The notes under the pieces: generated by a model
What the model saw: the letters and a program-made list of their open reading frames with translations, nothing else
Database searches by the model: none
Told to the model about the DNA's origin: nothing
Program-made: the position numbers and the translations under genes
Source of the DNA: Bacteriovoracales bacterium
GTDB taxonomy: Bacteria > Bdellovibrionota > Bacteriovoracia > Bacteriovoracales > Bacteriovoracaceae
NCBI GenBank assembly: GCA_007117175.1
Contig: SKGZ01000141.1
Location: 1 to 12,209, forward strand
Length of the DNA stretch: 12,209 nucleotides
Direction of reading: 5' to 3'
In this document: positions 7,132 to 12,209 of the stretch, one piece after another
How the letters are laid out: the number at the start of each line of letters is the position of its first letter
Position numbering within the stretch: the first letter of the stretch is position 1

Positions 7132-7710
7132 ATGAGACTAACATCAAAAGGCCGCTACGCAGTTCGAGCAATGCTCGATCTCACAGTTCACTCAAACGGA
7201 AATCCTGTCAGACTACAAGAGATTTCTCGCAGACAATCCATCAGTCTACATTACCTAGAGCAATTGTTCAGAAAATTGCGAACAGGAAGTGTGGTCAAGT
7301 CTGTTAGAGGTCCAGGGGGAGGCTATGTTCTCGCTCGCAATATGGATGAGATTTCTATCAAAGACGTTTTAAATAGCGTGGGTGAAAACATCAATCCAGC
7401 TAAGGACATCATTGGGGTTCCTAGTTCTGGTATTGAAGCCACTGGGGAAAATGGAGAGACGATTGTGGTGAACACAGCAGAATTCCAGCTCACCCGTGAC
7501 TATTTCCAAAACCTAGGAAATATCATGGTGGATTATTTAGCATCCACAACTTTAGGGGATCTGATGAGAAAAACAGCTTCCTTAAGTTCTGCTAATAATG
7601 CTGGAGGAGAAGCCGCTGCTTCACAGAGTCAGTCTTCAGCTAATAGTAATGAGAATGCAGCTGCCAGCAGCTCGCATATCAATCGCAGCCCTTTTGGTGA
7701 TATTCTCTAG
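7132..7710 (+). CDS. IscR-type Rrf2 family transcription regulator lacking all cysteines
   Basis: A 192-aa DNA-binding regulator. The N-terminal winged helix-turn-helix (1-68) is strikingly IscR-like: MRLTSKGRYAVRAMLDL at the start, ISLHYLEQLFRKLR (37-50) and the wing SVRGPGGGY (57-65). IscR senses Fe-S status through a [2Fe-2S] cluster held by three Cys and one His between residues 92 and 107. Here that stretch (about 88-115, 'NPAKDIIGVPSSGIEATGEN...') has no Cys or His, and the whole protein has no cysteine. The dimerisation helix follows (about 119-147, ending TLGDLM as in IscR TLGEL). The tail (150-183) is low-complexity, rich in Ser, Ala, Asn and Gln, making the protein some 30 residues longer than E. 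coli IscR. GGAGGA at 7121-7126 supports the ATG. It may act as a constitutive apo-IscR-like repressor or sense another signal. Confidence 0.9.
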   Translation: MRLTSKGRYAVRAMLDLTVHSNGNPVRLQEISRRQSISLHYLEQLFRKLRTGSVVKSVRGPGGGYVLARNMDEISIKDVLNSVGENINPAKDIIGVPSSGIEATGENGETIVVNTAEFQLTRDYFQNLGNIMVDYLASTTLGDLMRKTASLSSANNAGGEAAASQSQSSANSNENAAASSSHINRSPFGDIL

Positions 7711-7722
7711 TTTTCTGAATTT

Positions 7723-8853
7723 GTGATCTATTGCGATTATAATTCGACATCCCCCTTGGCTTCATCTGTTTTGAAAATGTTGGCCAAGGGGGATTTTTTT
7801 GCCAATAGTTCTTCGCCCCATCACCTGGGTCGTCAAAGCGCATCTCAGATTCTCTCAGTGACTGATTCTCTCAAAGATTTCTTTCAACTCTCCAAGTTTG
7901 ATGTCTTCTATCACAGTGGAACCACTGAGGCCTTTAACACTTTTATTTTAAATTATGTTTTACAACAAAGACCCTTTCTCTTTGTCTATTCTCCTTTGGA
8001 TCACCAATGTGTGCTGGCCAATCGCCAAAGAGTAGAGAGAATGGGGGGAAGTTGCCTGGCCCTCTTACACGATGAAAATGGTGATTTGCAATTAGAGCAG
8101 AGTCTTAAACTGATTGAAGAGCAAAAGCGCAAAACGAATCTACCAGTTTTTGTAAACTACACTTGGGTCAATAACGAAACCGGTGTGTGCTGGCCTTTAG
8201 AAAATGCCTTAAAAATCAAAAAGGCAGTGTCGGCTATTATTCACGTGGATGCCACCCAGTCCATTGGAAAAATTGCAAAGGATCGTGAGTTGCTGGCAGA
8301 ATTGGATTTATACTCTTACAGTGCTCATAAATTTGGGGGAATGAAAGGGGTAGGTTGGAGTTTTGTTAAAGATCTTGGCCTGTGGCAGCCAATTATGCTG
8401 GGAGGAAGTCAACAGAAACTAAGATCTTCCACTATGAATAATTTGTCCATTATCAGTATTGCCATGGCCTTGGATGAACTCAAAGAAAATAAAAATGATC
8501 AATTAGCACAACAGCTGAATCAATTTAAACAAGAGCTGGCGCAAGTCATTGGTCAAGCTGGTCAAGTGCTGTGCTTGCATTCCCAAAACACCAATTGCAA
8601 TACTCTAAGCTTTTTTTTAAAAAAGTATCCGGCGCAAATGCTAATTCCATTGTTTGAGGCCCAGCAATTAGTGGTTTCTTCAGGTTCGGCCTGCTCTTCC
8701 GGCACTTCCCAGGGAAGTCATGTGATGAATGCACTTGGCCATGGTCAATGGGCCAGAAATCTCATACGTATCAGTCTTGATCCCACTATCAAGAGTGAGC
8801 AGTGTCAAAACTTACAAAAGGCCACTGTGGCACTCATTCAAAAACTGATTTAG
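7723..8853 (+). CDS. Class I cysteine desulfurase (IscS/NifS-like)
   Basis: This is a PLP-dependent enzyme that removes sulfur from cysteine as a persulfide for Fe-S clusters and tRNA thiolation. The 376-aa protein has the N-terminal YCDYNSTSP block (LDNNATTP in relatives), SSSPHHLGR (29-37), SGTTEA (65-70), PLDHQCVL with cofactor-stacking His94, NNETG (150-154), HVDATQ (174-179), the PLP lysine in SAHKFGG (K203), LRSST (233-237) and the active-site loop SSGSACSSG (319-327) with Cys324, which places it in class I rather than SufS. The start is GTG 7723, twelve bases after the Rrf2 stop and in the same frame, with no recognisable Shine-Dalgarno; a later start at Met19 would delete the conserved N-terminal block. 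A terminator-like hairpin overlaps codons 9-26. No iscU, iscA or chaperone genes follow. At 376 aa it is slightly shorter than IscS (404). Confidence 0.93.
   Translation: MIYCDYNSTSPLASSVLKMLAKGDFFANSSSPHHLGRQSASQILSVTDSLKDFFQLSKFDVFYHSGTTEAFNTFILNYVLQQRPFLFVYSPLDHQCVLANRQRVERMGGSCLALLHDENGDLQLEQSLKLIEEQKRKTNLPVFVNYTWVNNETGVCWPLENALKIKKAVSAIIHVDATQSIGKIAKDRELLAELDLYSYSAHKFGGMKGVGWSFVKDLGLWQPIMLGGSQQKLRSSTMNNLSIISIAMALDELKENKNDQLAQQLNQFKQELAQVIGQAGQVLCLHSQNTNCNTLSFFLKKYPAQMLIPLFEAQQLVVSSGSACSSGTSQGSHVMNALGHGQWARNLIRISLDPTIKSEQCQNLQKATVALIQKLI
7749..7800 (+). terminator. Terminator-like hairpin inside the desulfurase coding region
   Basis: ATCCCCCTTGGC (7749-7760) is perfectly complementary to GCCAAGGGGGAT (7783-7794). 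This gives a 12-bp stem with a 22-base loop, followed at once by seven T (7794-7800). It has the form of a rho-independent terminator on the + strand but lies inside the N-terminal codons of the enzyme. A translating ribosome would mask it; without translation it should terminate. The long loop would slow folding somewhat. It could act as an attenuator setting the ratio of Rrf2 regulator to desulfurase. Confidence 0.65.
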
Positions 8854-8862
8854 TGTTTTTTT
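8840..8862 (+). terminator. Weak A/T stem with T tract at the end of the desulfurase gene
   Basis: AAAAAC (8840-8845) can pair with GTTTTT (8855-8860) across the stop codon, followed by more T. The stem is almost entirely A:T and so is weak; termination here is uncertain. Confidence 0.25.
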
Positions 8863-8884
8863 GGCCCTGTGGTGACATTTTGAT

Positions 8885-8911
8885 TTTGCTAAGTTGTTGA
8901 TATTATTTGCT
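8885..8911 (+). promoter_or_regulatory. Direct repeats upstream of the sigma-54 promoter, possible activator site
   Basis: TTTGCT occurs at 8885-8890 and again at 8906-8911, 21 bp apart (two helical turns), each followed by a similar A/G-T-rich segment (AAGTT and GTAGTT). They lie only about 10-35 bp upstream of the -24 box, closer than most enhancer sites. The role as an activator binding site is inference. Confidence 0.25.
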
Positions 8912-8918
8912 GTAGTTT

Positions 8919-8935
8919 TTGGCACGGCCCTTGCT
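8919..8935 (+). promoter_or_regulatory. Sigma-54 (RpoN) promoter, perfect -24/-12 match
   Basis: The sequence reads TTGGCAC-GGCCC-TTGCT. The -24 element TGGCAC (8920-8925) and the -12 element TTGCT (8931-8935) match the sigma-54 consensus TGGCACNNNNNTTGCW at every specified base, including the invariant GG (8921-8922) and GC (8933-8934) at the correct spacing. Placing the -12 C at 8934 puts +1 at about 8946. It points rightward into an intergenic region with no substantial + strand gene before 9881. A sigma-54 promoter needs an enhancer-binding ATPase, which is not among the recognisable products here because the PilZ-GAF-AAA protein lacks GAFTGA. Confidence 0.82.
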
Positions 8936-8945
8936 TTATAGAGGG

Positions 8946-9109
8946 TGAGCAGGGGATGGAAAAGATGTGAGGTAACTATCCTATATCCTACCTTCAATCA
9001 TTTCCTAGGATTCGAGCGAATGTTTGAATCTTCATTAAAATCCATCCTAAAATCCTACCAGGGATCAGGTCAAATTGATCTCTGTTATCCACCGATTCAT
9101 CCCCTGCTC
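8946..9109 (+). ncRNA. Putative sigma-54-dependent structured small RNA
   Basis: The RNA is predicted to start near 8946. GAGCAGGGGATG (8947-8958) pairs perfectly with CATCCCCTGCTC (9098-9109), closing a structure of about 163 nt. Inside, GTG-A-GGTAAC (8967-8976) pairs with GTTATCCAC (9084-9092) with one bulged A and one G-U. CAGGGATCA (9059-9067) pairs with TGATCTCTG (9076-9084) around an 8-nt loop. AGGATTC (9007-9013) pairs with GAATCTT (9026-9032) around a 12-nt loop. The interior carries five UCCUA motifs, mostly unpaired. No intrinsic terminator follows 9109, so the 3' end is uncertain and could come from processing. No known RNA family is recognised. An alternative reading is a short mRNA for a 32-aa peptide (9020-9118). 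Structure was judged by eye, not computed. Confidence 0.5.
8979..9057 (+). repeat. Five UCCUA motifs in the RNA interior
   Basis: TCCTA occurs at 8979-8983, 8986-8990, 9003-9007, 9045-9049 and 9053-9057, with a sixth at 9124-9128. Four copies extend to ATCCTA. The single complement TAGGAT (9006-9011) could pair with any of the four; the longest match is TAGGATT (9006-9012) with AATCCTA (9051-9057). UCCU is the core complement of Shine-Dalgarno AGGA, so the copies could pair with mRNA start regions (inference). Confidence 0.55.
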
Positions 9110-9118
9110 CAACCTTAA
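9020..9118 (+). CDS. Possible 32-residue peptide within the sigma-54 transcript (doubtful)
   Basis: ATG 9020 opens 32 codons to TAA 9116-9118, with AGGA at 9007-9010 nine bases upstream. The peptide is Ser/Lys/Pro-containing with no recognisable motif or membrane segment. It lies wholly within the region proposed as structured RNA and could be chance. It is listed because the sigma-54 transcript has no other reading frame of note. Confidence 0.15.
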   Translation: MFESSLKSILKSYQGSGQIDLCYPPIHPLLQP

Positions 9119-9142
9119 AAATTTCCTATTAAAATCTCAATA

Positions 9143-9754
9143 TTACTCTGAATCATCCAAAGAAAGATCACTGGTAATTCGAACACCCGCGGCCAATTCC
9201 TCATTTTGGGGAATAAAGTCAAAGCGCAGTGGTTCGAGCTGTTGATAGCTTTGCTGATAGGCAATGGTGATGGTTTTAGGGATGGTTTCCACCAAGGTGC
9301 TGAGATAGAAATCCTCTCCTAGGGCGCGATAATCAATCTCATCAATCATGGGTCGACTGGAGGTATTTTTCACAATCAGTGCAAATTTAAGTTTTTCACC
9401 AGGTAAATCCTTAGTGAGACTCCAAGAGGACAAGTTAAAGTAATCCAAGAAGAAAACTGAGTTTTCAAAACGAAGCTTACGGGGGGTGGCCAAGCGAGAG
9501 ATGAACTTGCGAGTAGAGGCATCCTTAGCTTTACGGGCAATCTTTTCCACAAGAAAACTATCCTCAACGCGAATGATGTAAAAGCCAGGATCCTTGCTGG
9601 CGCGATAGAGCAGACTCTGAAAGGCCAAGCTAAACAGAGTGTAAAGCTTGGGCTGATCCAAATGAATATGATCAGCTGGCGCTTCAATCAGGGCCTTCAC
9701 ACCTTCATAGAGGTGATTTTTTGAGAGATCTTTTGAATTTTGATAGTAAGACAT
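9143..9754 (-). CDS. Unrecognised 203-aa protein
   Basis: The ORF runs on the minus strand from ATG at 9754 to a stop at 9143-9145. I do not recognise a family. The protein has no signal peptide and no membrane helix, so it is probably cytoplasmic. It is mixed alpha/beta in character: Lys/Asp-rich N-terminus, a helical Leu-rich stretch (35-50), several beta-like segments (58-64, 96-106, 122-130, 160-170) and an acidic end (DLSLDDSE). No nucleotide-binding or catalytic motif stands out. It is a real gene by length and protein-like composition. No Shine-Dalgarno precedes the ATG, and a promoter is placed so close that the mRNA would be nearly leaderless. It is divergent from the EF-G gene and convergent with the proposed small RNA, whose read-through would be antisense to its 3' end. 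Confidence 0.8.
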   Translation of the reverse strand: MSYYQNSKDLSKNHLYEGVKALIEAPADHIHLDQPKLYTLFSLAFQSLLYRASKDPGFYIIRVEDSFLVEKIARKAKDASTRKFISRLATPRKLRFENSVFFLDYFNLSSWSLTKDLPGEKLKFALIVKNTSSRPMIDEIDYRALGEDFYLSTLVETIPKTITIAYQQSYQQLEPLRFDFIPQNEELAAGVRITSDLSLDDSE

Positions 9755-9766
9755 AATGGTTTTTAC

Positions 9767-9795
9767 AATATGGCATGCTCTTTACAGAGCTTCAA
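9767..9795 (-). promoter_or_regulatory. Candidate promoter of the 203-aa gene with internal palindrome
   Basis: On the minus strand, TTGAAG (9795-9790) and CATATT (9772-9767) are separated by 17 bases, each matching the sigma-70 consensus at four of six positions. The start of transcription would be near 9760, about six bases before the ATG. The spacer and -35 edge contain the perfect inverted repeat GCTCT-TTAC-AGAGC (9777-9790), a candidate operator. Confidence 0.4.
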
Positions 9796-9809
9796 GTCTG
9801 TTTTTAAAC

Positions 9810-9839
9810 TTGTTTTTTGGGGTGGGAATGATTTATAAA
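9810..9839 (+). promoter_or_regulatory. Promoter of the EF-G gene
   Basis: The -35 is TTGTTT (9810-9815) and the -10 is TATAAA (9834-9839), with an 18-base spacer. Transcription would begin near 9846, giving a 35-nt leader. GGAG (9872-9875) lies five bases before the ATG. A dedicated promoter fits the gene standing outside a str operon. Confidence 0.55.
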
Positions 9840-9880
9840 TATAGAGTTTAAATTGATCGCTTTTAAGATACGGAGTAAAA

Positions 9881-12034
9881 ATGAAAGATCTACCTAAAAT
9901 CCGCAACATTGGAATCTCAGCTCACATTGACTCTGGAAAGACTACTCTTTCTGAGCGTATTCTCTTTTATTGTGACAAAATTCACAAAATTGAGGATGTG
10001 CGTGGAGGTGGCGATGGGGCGACCATGGACCATATGGCGCTGGAAAAGGAAAAGGGGATCACTATTACTTCCGCGGCCACCACTGTCACTTGGCGTGGTC
10101 TTGGACAAAATGGAATTACTCACTCCGAAGGTGGAGGTAAGGAAATTACAATTAACTTAATTGATACTCCGGGACACGTGGATTTTACAGTGGAAGTGGA
10201 GCGTTCTTTAAGGGTTTTGGACGGTGCCATCTTAGTTCTTTGTTCAGTGGCAGGGGTTCAGTCTCAGTCCATTACAGTTGATCGTCAGATGAAGCGCTAT
10301 CGCGTTCCTCGTTTGGCCTTTTTAAATAAAATGGATCGAATGGGGGCGAATGCTCACAATGGTGTGAAGTCTTTAAGAGAAAAACTGAATCACAACGCTG
10401 TTTTAATGCAATTACCCATTGGAGCTGAGGATCAGTTTCAGGGAGTGATTGATTTGATTTCCATGAAGGCCTATTACTTTGATGGGGACAACGGAGAAAA
10501 TGTTCGCGAGGAAGAGATTCCCAGTGAAATGCAAGATCAGGCCCAATCAGCTCGCGATGAGATGTTAGATGCCATTTCTGTTTTTGATGATCAAATGATG
10601 GAAGATATTCTAGAGGGCAAGGAAGTGGGTGAGGAATCGATTCACAACGCTGTTCGCAAGGGAGTGTTAAGCCTAGAATTGACGCCTGTTTTTCTGGGAT
10701 CAGCCTTTAAAAATAAAGGGGTACAATTATTGGTCAATGCAGTGGCCCGCTACCTTCCCAGTCCACTGACCTGTGAAAAACCTCAGGCCAACGATAAAGA
10801 GACCGGTGACAAGGTTGTTCTTGAGCCAGTGGATAATAAACCATTAGTGGCCATGGCTTTTAAAATTACTGATGAGCAATTTGGTCAGTTGACTTATACC
10901 CGTATTTATCAGGGGCAGTTAACCAAAGGAAATTTTATCTATAACACTCGTACTGGAAAAAAAGTGAGAGTGGGGCGAATGGTGCGCATGCACTCCAATG
11001 ATAGAGAGAATATTGATCAAGCAGGACCGGGTGATATCATTGCCATGATTGGTGTGGACTGTGCTTCAGGGGATACCTTTGTGGGGCAAGAAGATCTTAA
11101 GCTCTTTTGCGAGGGAATCTTTGTTCCAGTGCCGGTGATTGAACTTTCAGTGCGGGCCAAGGATAAGGATAATCAAGCTAAAATGTCCAAAGGGTTGCAG
11201 CGCTTTATGAAAGAAGACCCCACCTTTCATGTGTTTACCGATGAAGAATCAGGAGAAACACGAATTGCCGGGATGGGAGAGTTGCACTTAGAAATCTATG
11301 TGGAGCGCTTAAAGCGCGAGTATAAAGCAGATGTGGAGGTGGGCGCACCTCAGGTGAACTACCGTGAAACCATCAGAGCAGCCTCCAATTTTGACTATAC
11401 TCATAAAAAGCAAACCGGTGGAGCTGGTCAGTTTGGTCAAGTGGTGGGAGAGATCAAGCCGCTGACTGAAGAGAATAGAGAGAGAGAAGATCAATTGTTT
11501 CGCTTTCACAACCAAATTAAAGGGGGATCGATTCCCACTGAGTTTATTGGAGCTTGTGAAAAAGGTTTCCAAGATGTGATGGACAAAGGACCTTTGGCAG
11601 CTTTTCCTTTAATTAATGTGGAAGTTTTCTTAAAAGATGGTAAGCATCACGATGTGGATTCTTCTGATATGGCCTTTAGAATTGCTTCAAGACAGGCCAT
11701 GCGCCAAGCTGTTAAGAATGCTAATCCTGTGCTTTTAGAGCCTATTATGAAAGTGGAAGTGGAGACTCCTAATGAATACCAAGGTTTTGTGATTGGAGAC
11801 TTAAGTTCACGGCGCGGAATCATTGAGGGGTCTGAAACTAATGACAATGGAGATGCTATTATCAACGCATTAGTTCCTCTTTCAGAAATGTTTGGCTATT
11901 CAACTTCTTTAAGATCGGGAACTGCTGGTAAGGCGGGATTTACTATGGAGTTTTCTCGCTATTCAGAATGTCCTAGTAATATCCAAGAGAAAGTCATTAC
12001 TGAGCGTAAAGAGAAACTTGCTAGTGACGATTAG
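9881..12034 (+). CDS. fusA: Elongation factor G, spd/mitochondrial-like type
   Basis: EF-G is the GTPase that drives translocation of tRNA and mRNA on the ribosome. The 717-aa protein (usual about 690-700) has the full layout: G domain (1-295) with AHIDSGKTT (14-22), switch I GITIT (59-63), DTPGH (95-99, catalytic His99), NKMD (149-152) and GSAFKNKG (273-280); domain II (about 318-405); domain III (about 415-490, with GMGELHLE at 464-471); domain IV (about 492-615, HKKQTGGAGQFGQV at 508-521 and HDVDSSDMAF at 590-599); and domain V (about 617-695). NIGISAHIDSGKTT and the VRGGGDGATMD segment resemble spdEFG1 and mitochondrial EF-G1 rather than canonical FusA. About 13 extra Gly-rich residues (72-87) lie between switch I and the DTPGH motif. 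No ribosomal protein or tuf genes flank it. GGAG five bases before the ATG supports the start. Confidence 0.95.
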   Translation: MKDLPKIRNIGISAHIDSGKTTLSERILFYCDKIHKIEDVRGGGDGATMDHMALEKEKGITITSAATTVTWRGLGQNGITHSEGGGKEITINLIDTPGHVDFTVEVERSLRVLDGAILVLCSVAGVQSQSITVDRQMKRYRVPRLAFLNKMDRMGANAHNGVKSLREKLNHNAVLMQLPIGAEDQFQGVIDLISMKAYYFDGDNGENVREEEIPSEMQDQAQSARDEMLDAISVFDDQMMEDILEGKEVGEESIHNAVRKGVLSLELTPVFLGSAFKNKGVQLLVNAVARYLPSPLTCEKPQANDKETGDKVVLEPVDNKPLVAMAFKITDEQFGQLTYTRIYQGQLTKGNFIYNTRTGKKVRVGRMVRMHSNDRENIDQAGPGDIIAMIGVDCASGDTFVGQEDLKLFCEGIFVPVPVIELSVRAKDKDNQAKMSKGLQRFMKEDPTFHVFTDEESGETRIAGMGELHLEIYVERLKREYKADVEVGAPQVNYRETIRAASNFDYTHKKQTGGAGQFGQVVGEIKPLTEENREREDQLFRFHNQIKGGSIPTEFIGACEKGFQDVMDKGPLAAFPLINVEVFLKDGKHHDVDSSDMAFRIASRQAMRQAVKNANPVLLEPIMKVEVETPNEYQGFVIGDLSSRRGIIEGSETNDNGDAIINALVPLSEMFGYSTSLRSGTAGKAGFTMEFSRYSECPSNIQEKVITERKEKLASDD

Positions 12035-12209
12035 AGACTCACTCTTATTCGCTGAGCATTCTCATTAAAAGGTACACTCTGTCTGACCTTAAAATTCCAG
12101 CTGGCGTTAGCAGATGGTTTAATGTTTTCTGAAGCGTAATTAGGATCTTCTCTACGTATTGGCCCCGGATTCACACTTAGACGATGTTCTTCTTCTCTGT
12201 GAATAACAA
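12031..12209 (-). CDS. Probable C-terminal end of a convergent gene (partial, unknown)
   Basis: On the minus strand one frame is open from the window edge for 58 codons to a TAA at 12033-12031, overlapping the last four bases of the EF-G gene. The translated end is hydrophilic, with Glu/Arg-rich and Asn-rich stretches and a final 'QRIRVSL'. The other two minus frames near the edge soon hit stops. Composition looks protein-like, but 58 codons could arise by chance and no family is recognised. No terminator is visible between this and the EF-G gene on either strand. Confidence 0.45.
   Translation of the reverse strand, partial: VIHREEEHRLSVNPGPIRREDPNYASENIKPSANASWNFKVRQSVPFNENAQRIRVSL

Noticed and set aside
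8947..9109. Miniature transposable element with 12-bp terminal inverted repeats
   Set aside because: The repeat ends have no matching target-site duplication (GGGT on the left, CAAC on the right), and the left arm coincides with a sigma-54 transcription start. Many genomic copies would revive the idea.
8946..9109. 6S RNA or c-di-GMP riboswitch
   Set aside because: Length suits 6S RNA, but the interior has several short hairpins rather than a single rod with central bubble, and 6S is not normally sigma-54 driven. The conserved GEMM riboswitch motifs are not visible.
9098..9142. Intrinsic terminator formed by the 12-bp repeat
   Set aside because: No T tract follows the right arm on + or the left arm on the minus strand, and the arms are about 140 nt apart.
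9376..9687. 103-aa frame on the minus strand inside the 203-aa gene, and other opposite- or alternate-frame reading frames within glmM, nnr, tsaE, the desulfurase and EF-G
   Set aside because: They lie inside clearly coding genes, have no independent translation signals and resemble no family.
1..12209. CRISPR arrays, tRNA or rRNA genes, insertion sequences
   Set aside because: No regularly spaced repeats, no tRNA cloverleaf with conserved TTCGAATC-type arm in context, no rRNA segments and no transposase reading frames were found.

Overview
The window (12,209 bp, G+C in the mid-40s by eye, not computed) looks like chromosomal housekeeping DNA from a Deltaproteobacteria/Bdellovibrionota-type bacterium. 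The assignment rests on three things. The cell-wall/cofactor run glmM-pdxJ-nnr-tsaE is familiar in deltaproteobacterial lineages. The EF-G stands alone and carries the 'ISAHIDSGKTT' signature of the spd/mitochondrial-like EF-G group rather than the usual 'AHIDAGKTT'. There is also a PilZ-GAF-AAA-Fis regulator and a textbook sigma-54 promoter. A Bdellovibrio relative is my best guess, with moderate confidence.

Left part (1-2640): the 3' end of asnS, a 50-residue lipoprotein too short for routine ORF calling, then a 656-aa PilZ-GAF-AAA+-Fis regulator. The regulator's AAA+ domain resembles a sigma-54 activator but lacks the GAFTGA loop and both arginine fingers. Middle-left (2683-6874): a tight operon glmM-pdxJ-nnr-tsaE, with gaps of 1-10 nt, for amino-sugar activation, pyridoxal phosphate synthesis, NAD(P)HX repair and tRNA t6A modification.

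Middle-right (6875-8853): a promoter with a palindrome around its -35 box drives an IscR-type Rrf2 regulator that contains no cysteine at all, so it cannot ligate an Fe-S cluster in the usual way. It is followed in the same reading frame by a class I (IscS/NifS-like) cysteine desulfurase whose GTG start has no visible Shine-Dalgarno. A perfect 12-bp inverted repeat plus seven T, with the form of an intrinsic terminator, lies inside the desulfurase gene 27 nt after its start. Together these suggest attenuation or translational coupling between regulator and enzyme.

Intergenic 8854-9142 holds the most unusual element: a perfect sigma-54 promoter (TGGCAC-N5-TTGCT) whose predicted +1 falls one base before the 5' arm of a 12-bp perfect inverted repeat. 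The other arm is about 150 nt downstream, and further stems are nested inside. Five UCCUA motifs, the core of anti-Shine-Dalgarno, lie in the mostly unpaired interior. No substantial + strand gene follows, so I propose a sigma-54-dependent structured small RNA.

Right part (9143-12209): an unrecognised 203-aa protein on the minus strand with a near-leaderless start, the divergent spd-type EF-G gene with its own promoter, and at the edge the probable 3' end of a convergent minus-strand gene whose stop codon overlaps that of the EF-G gene.
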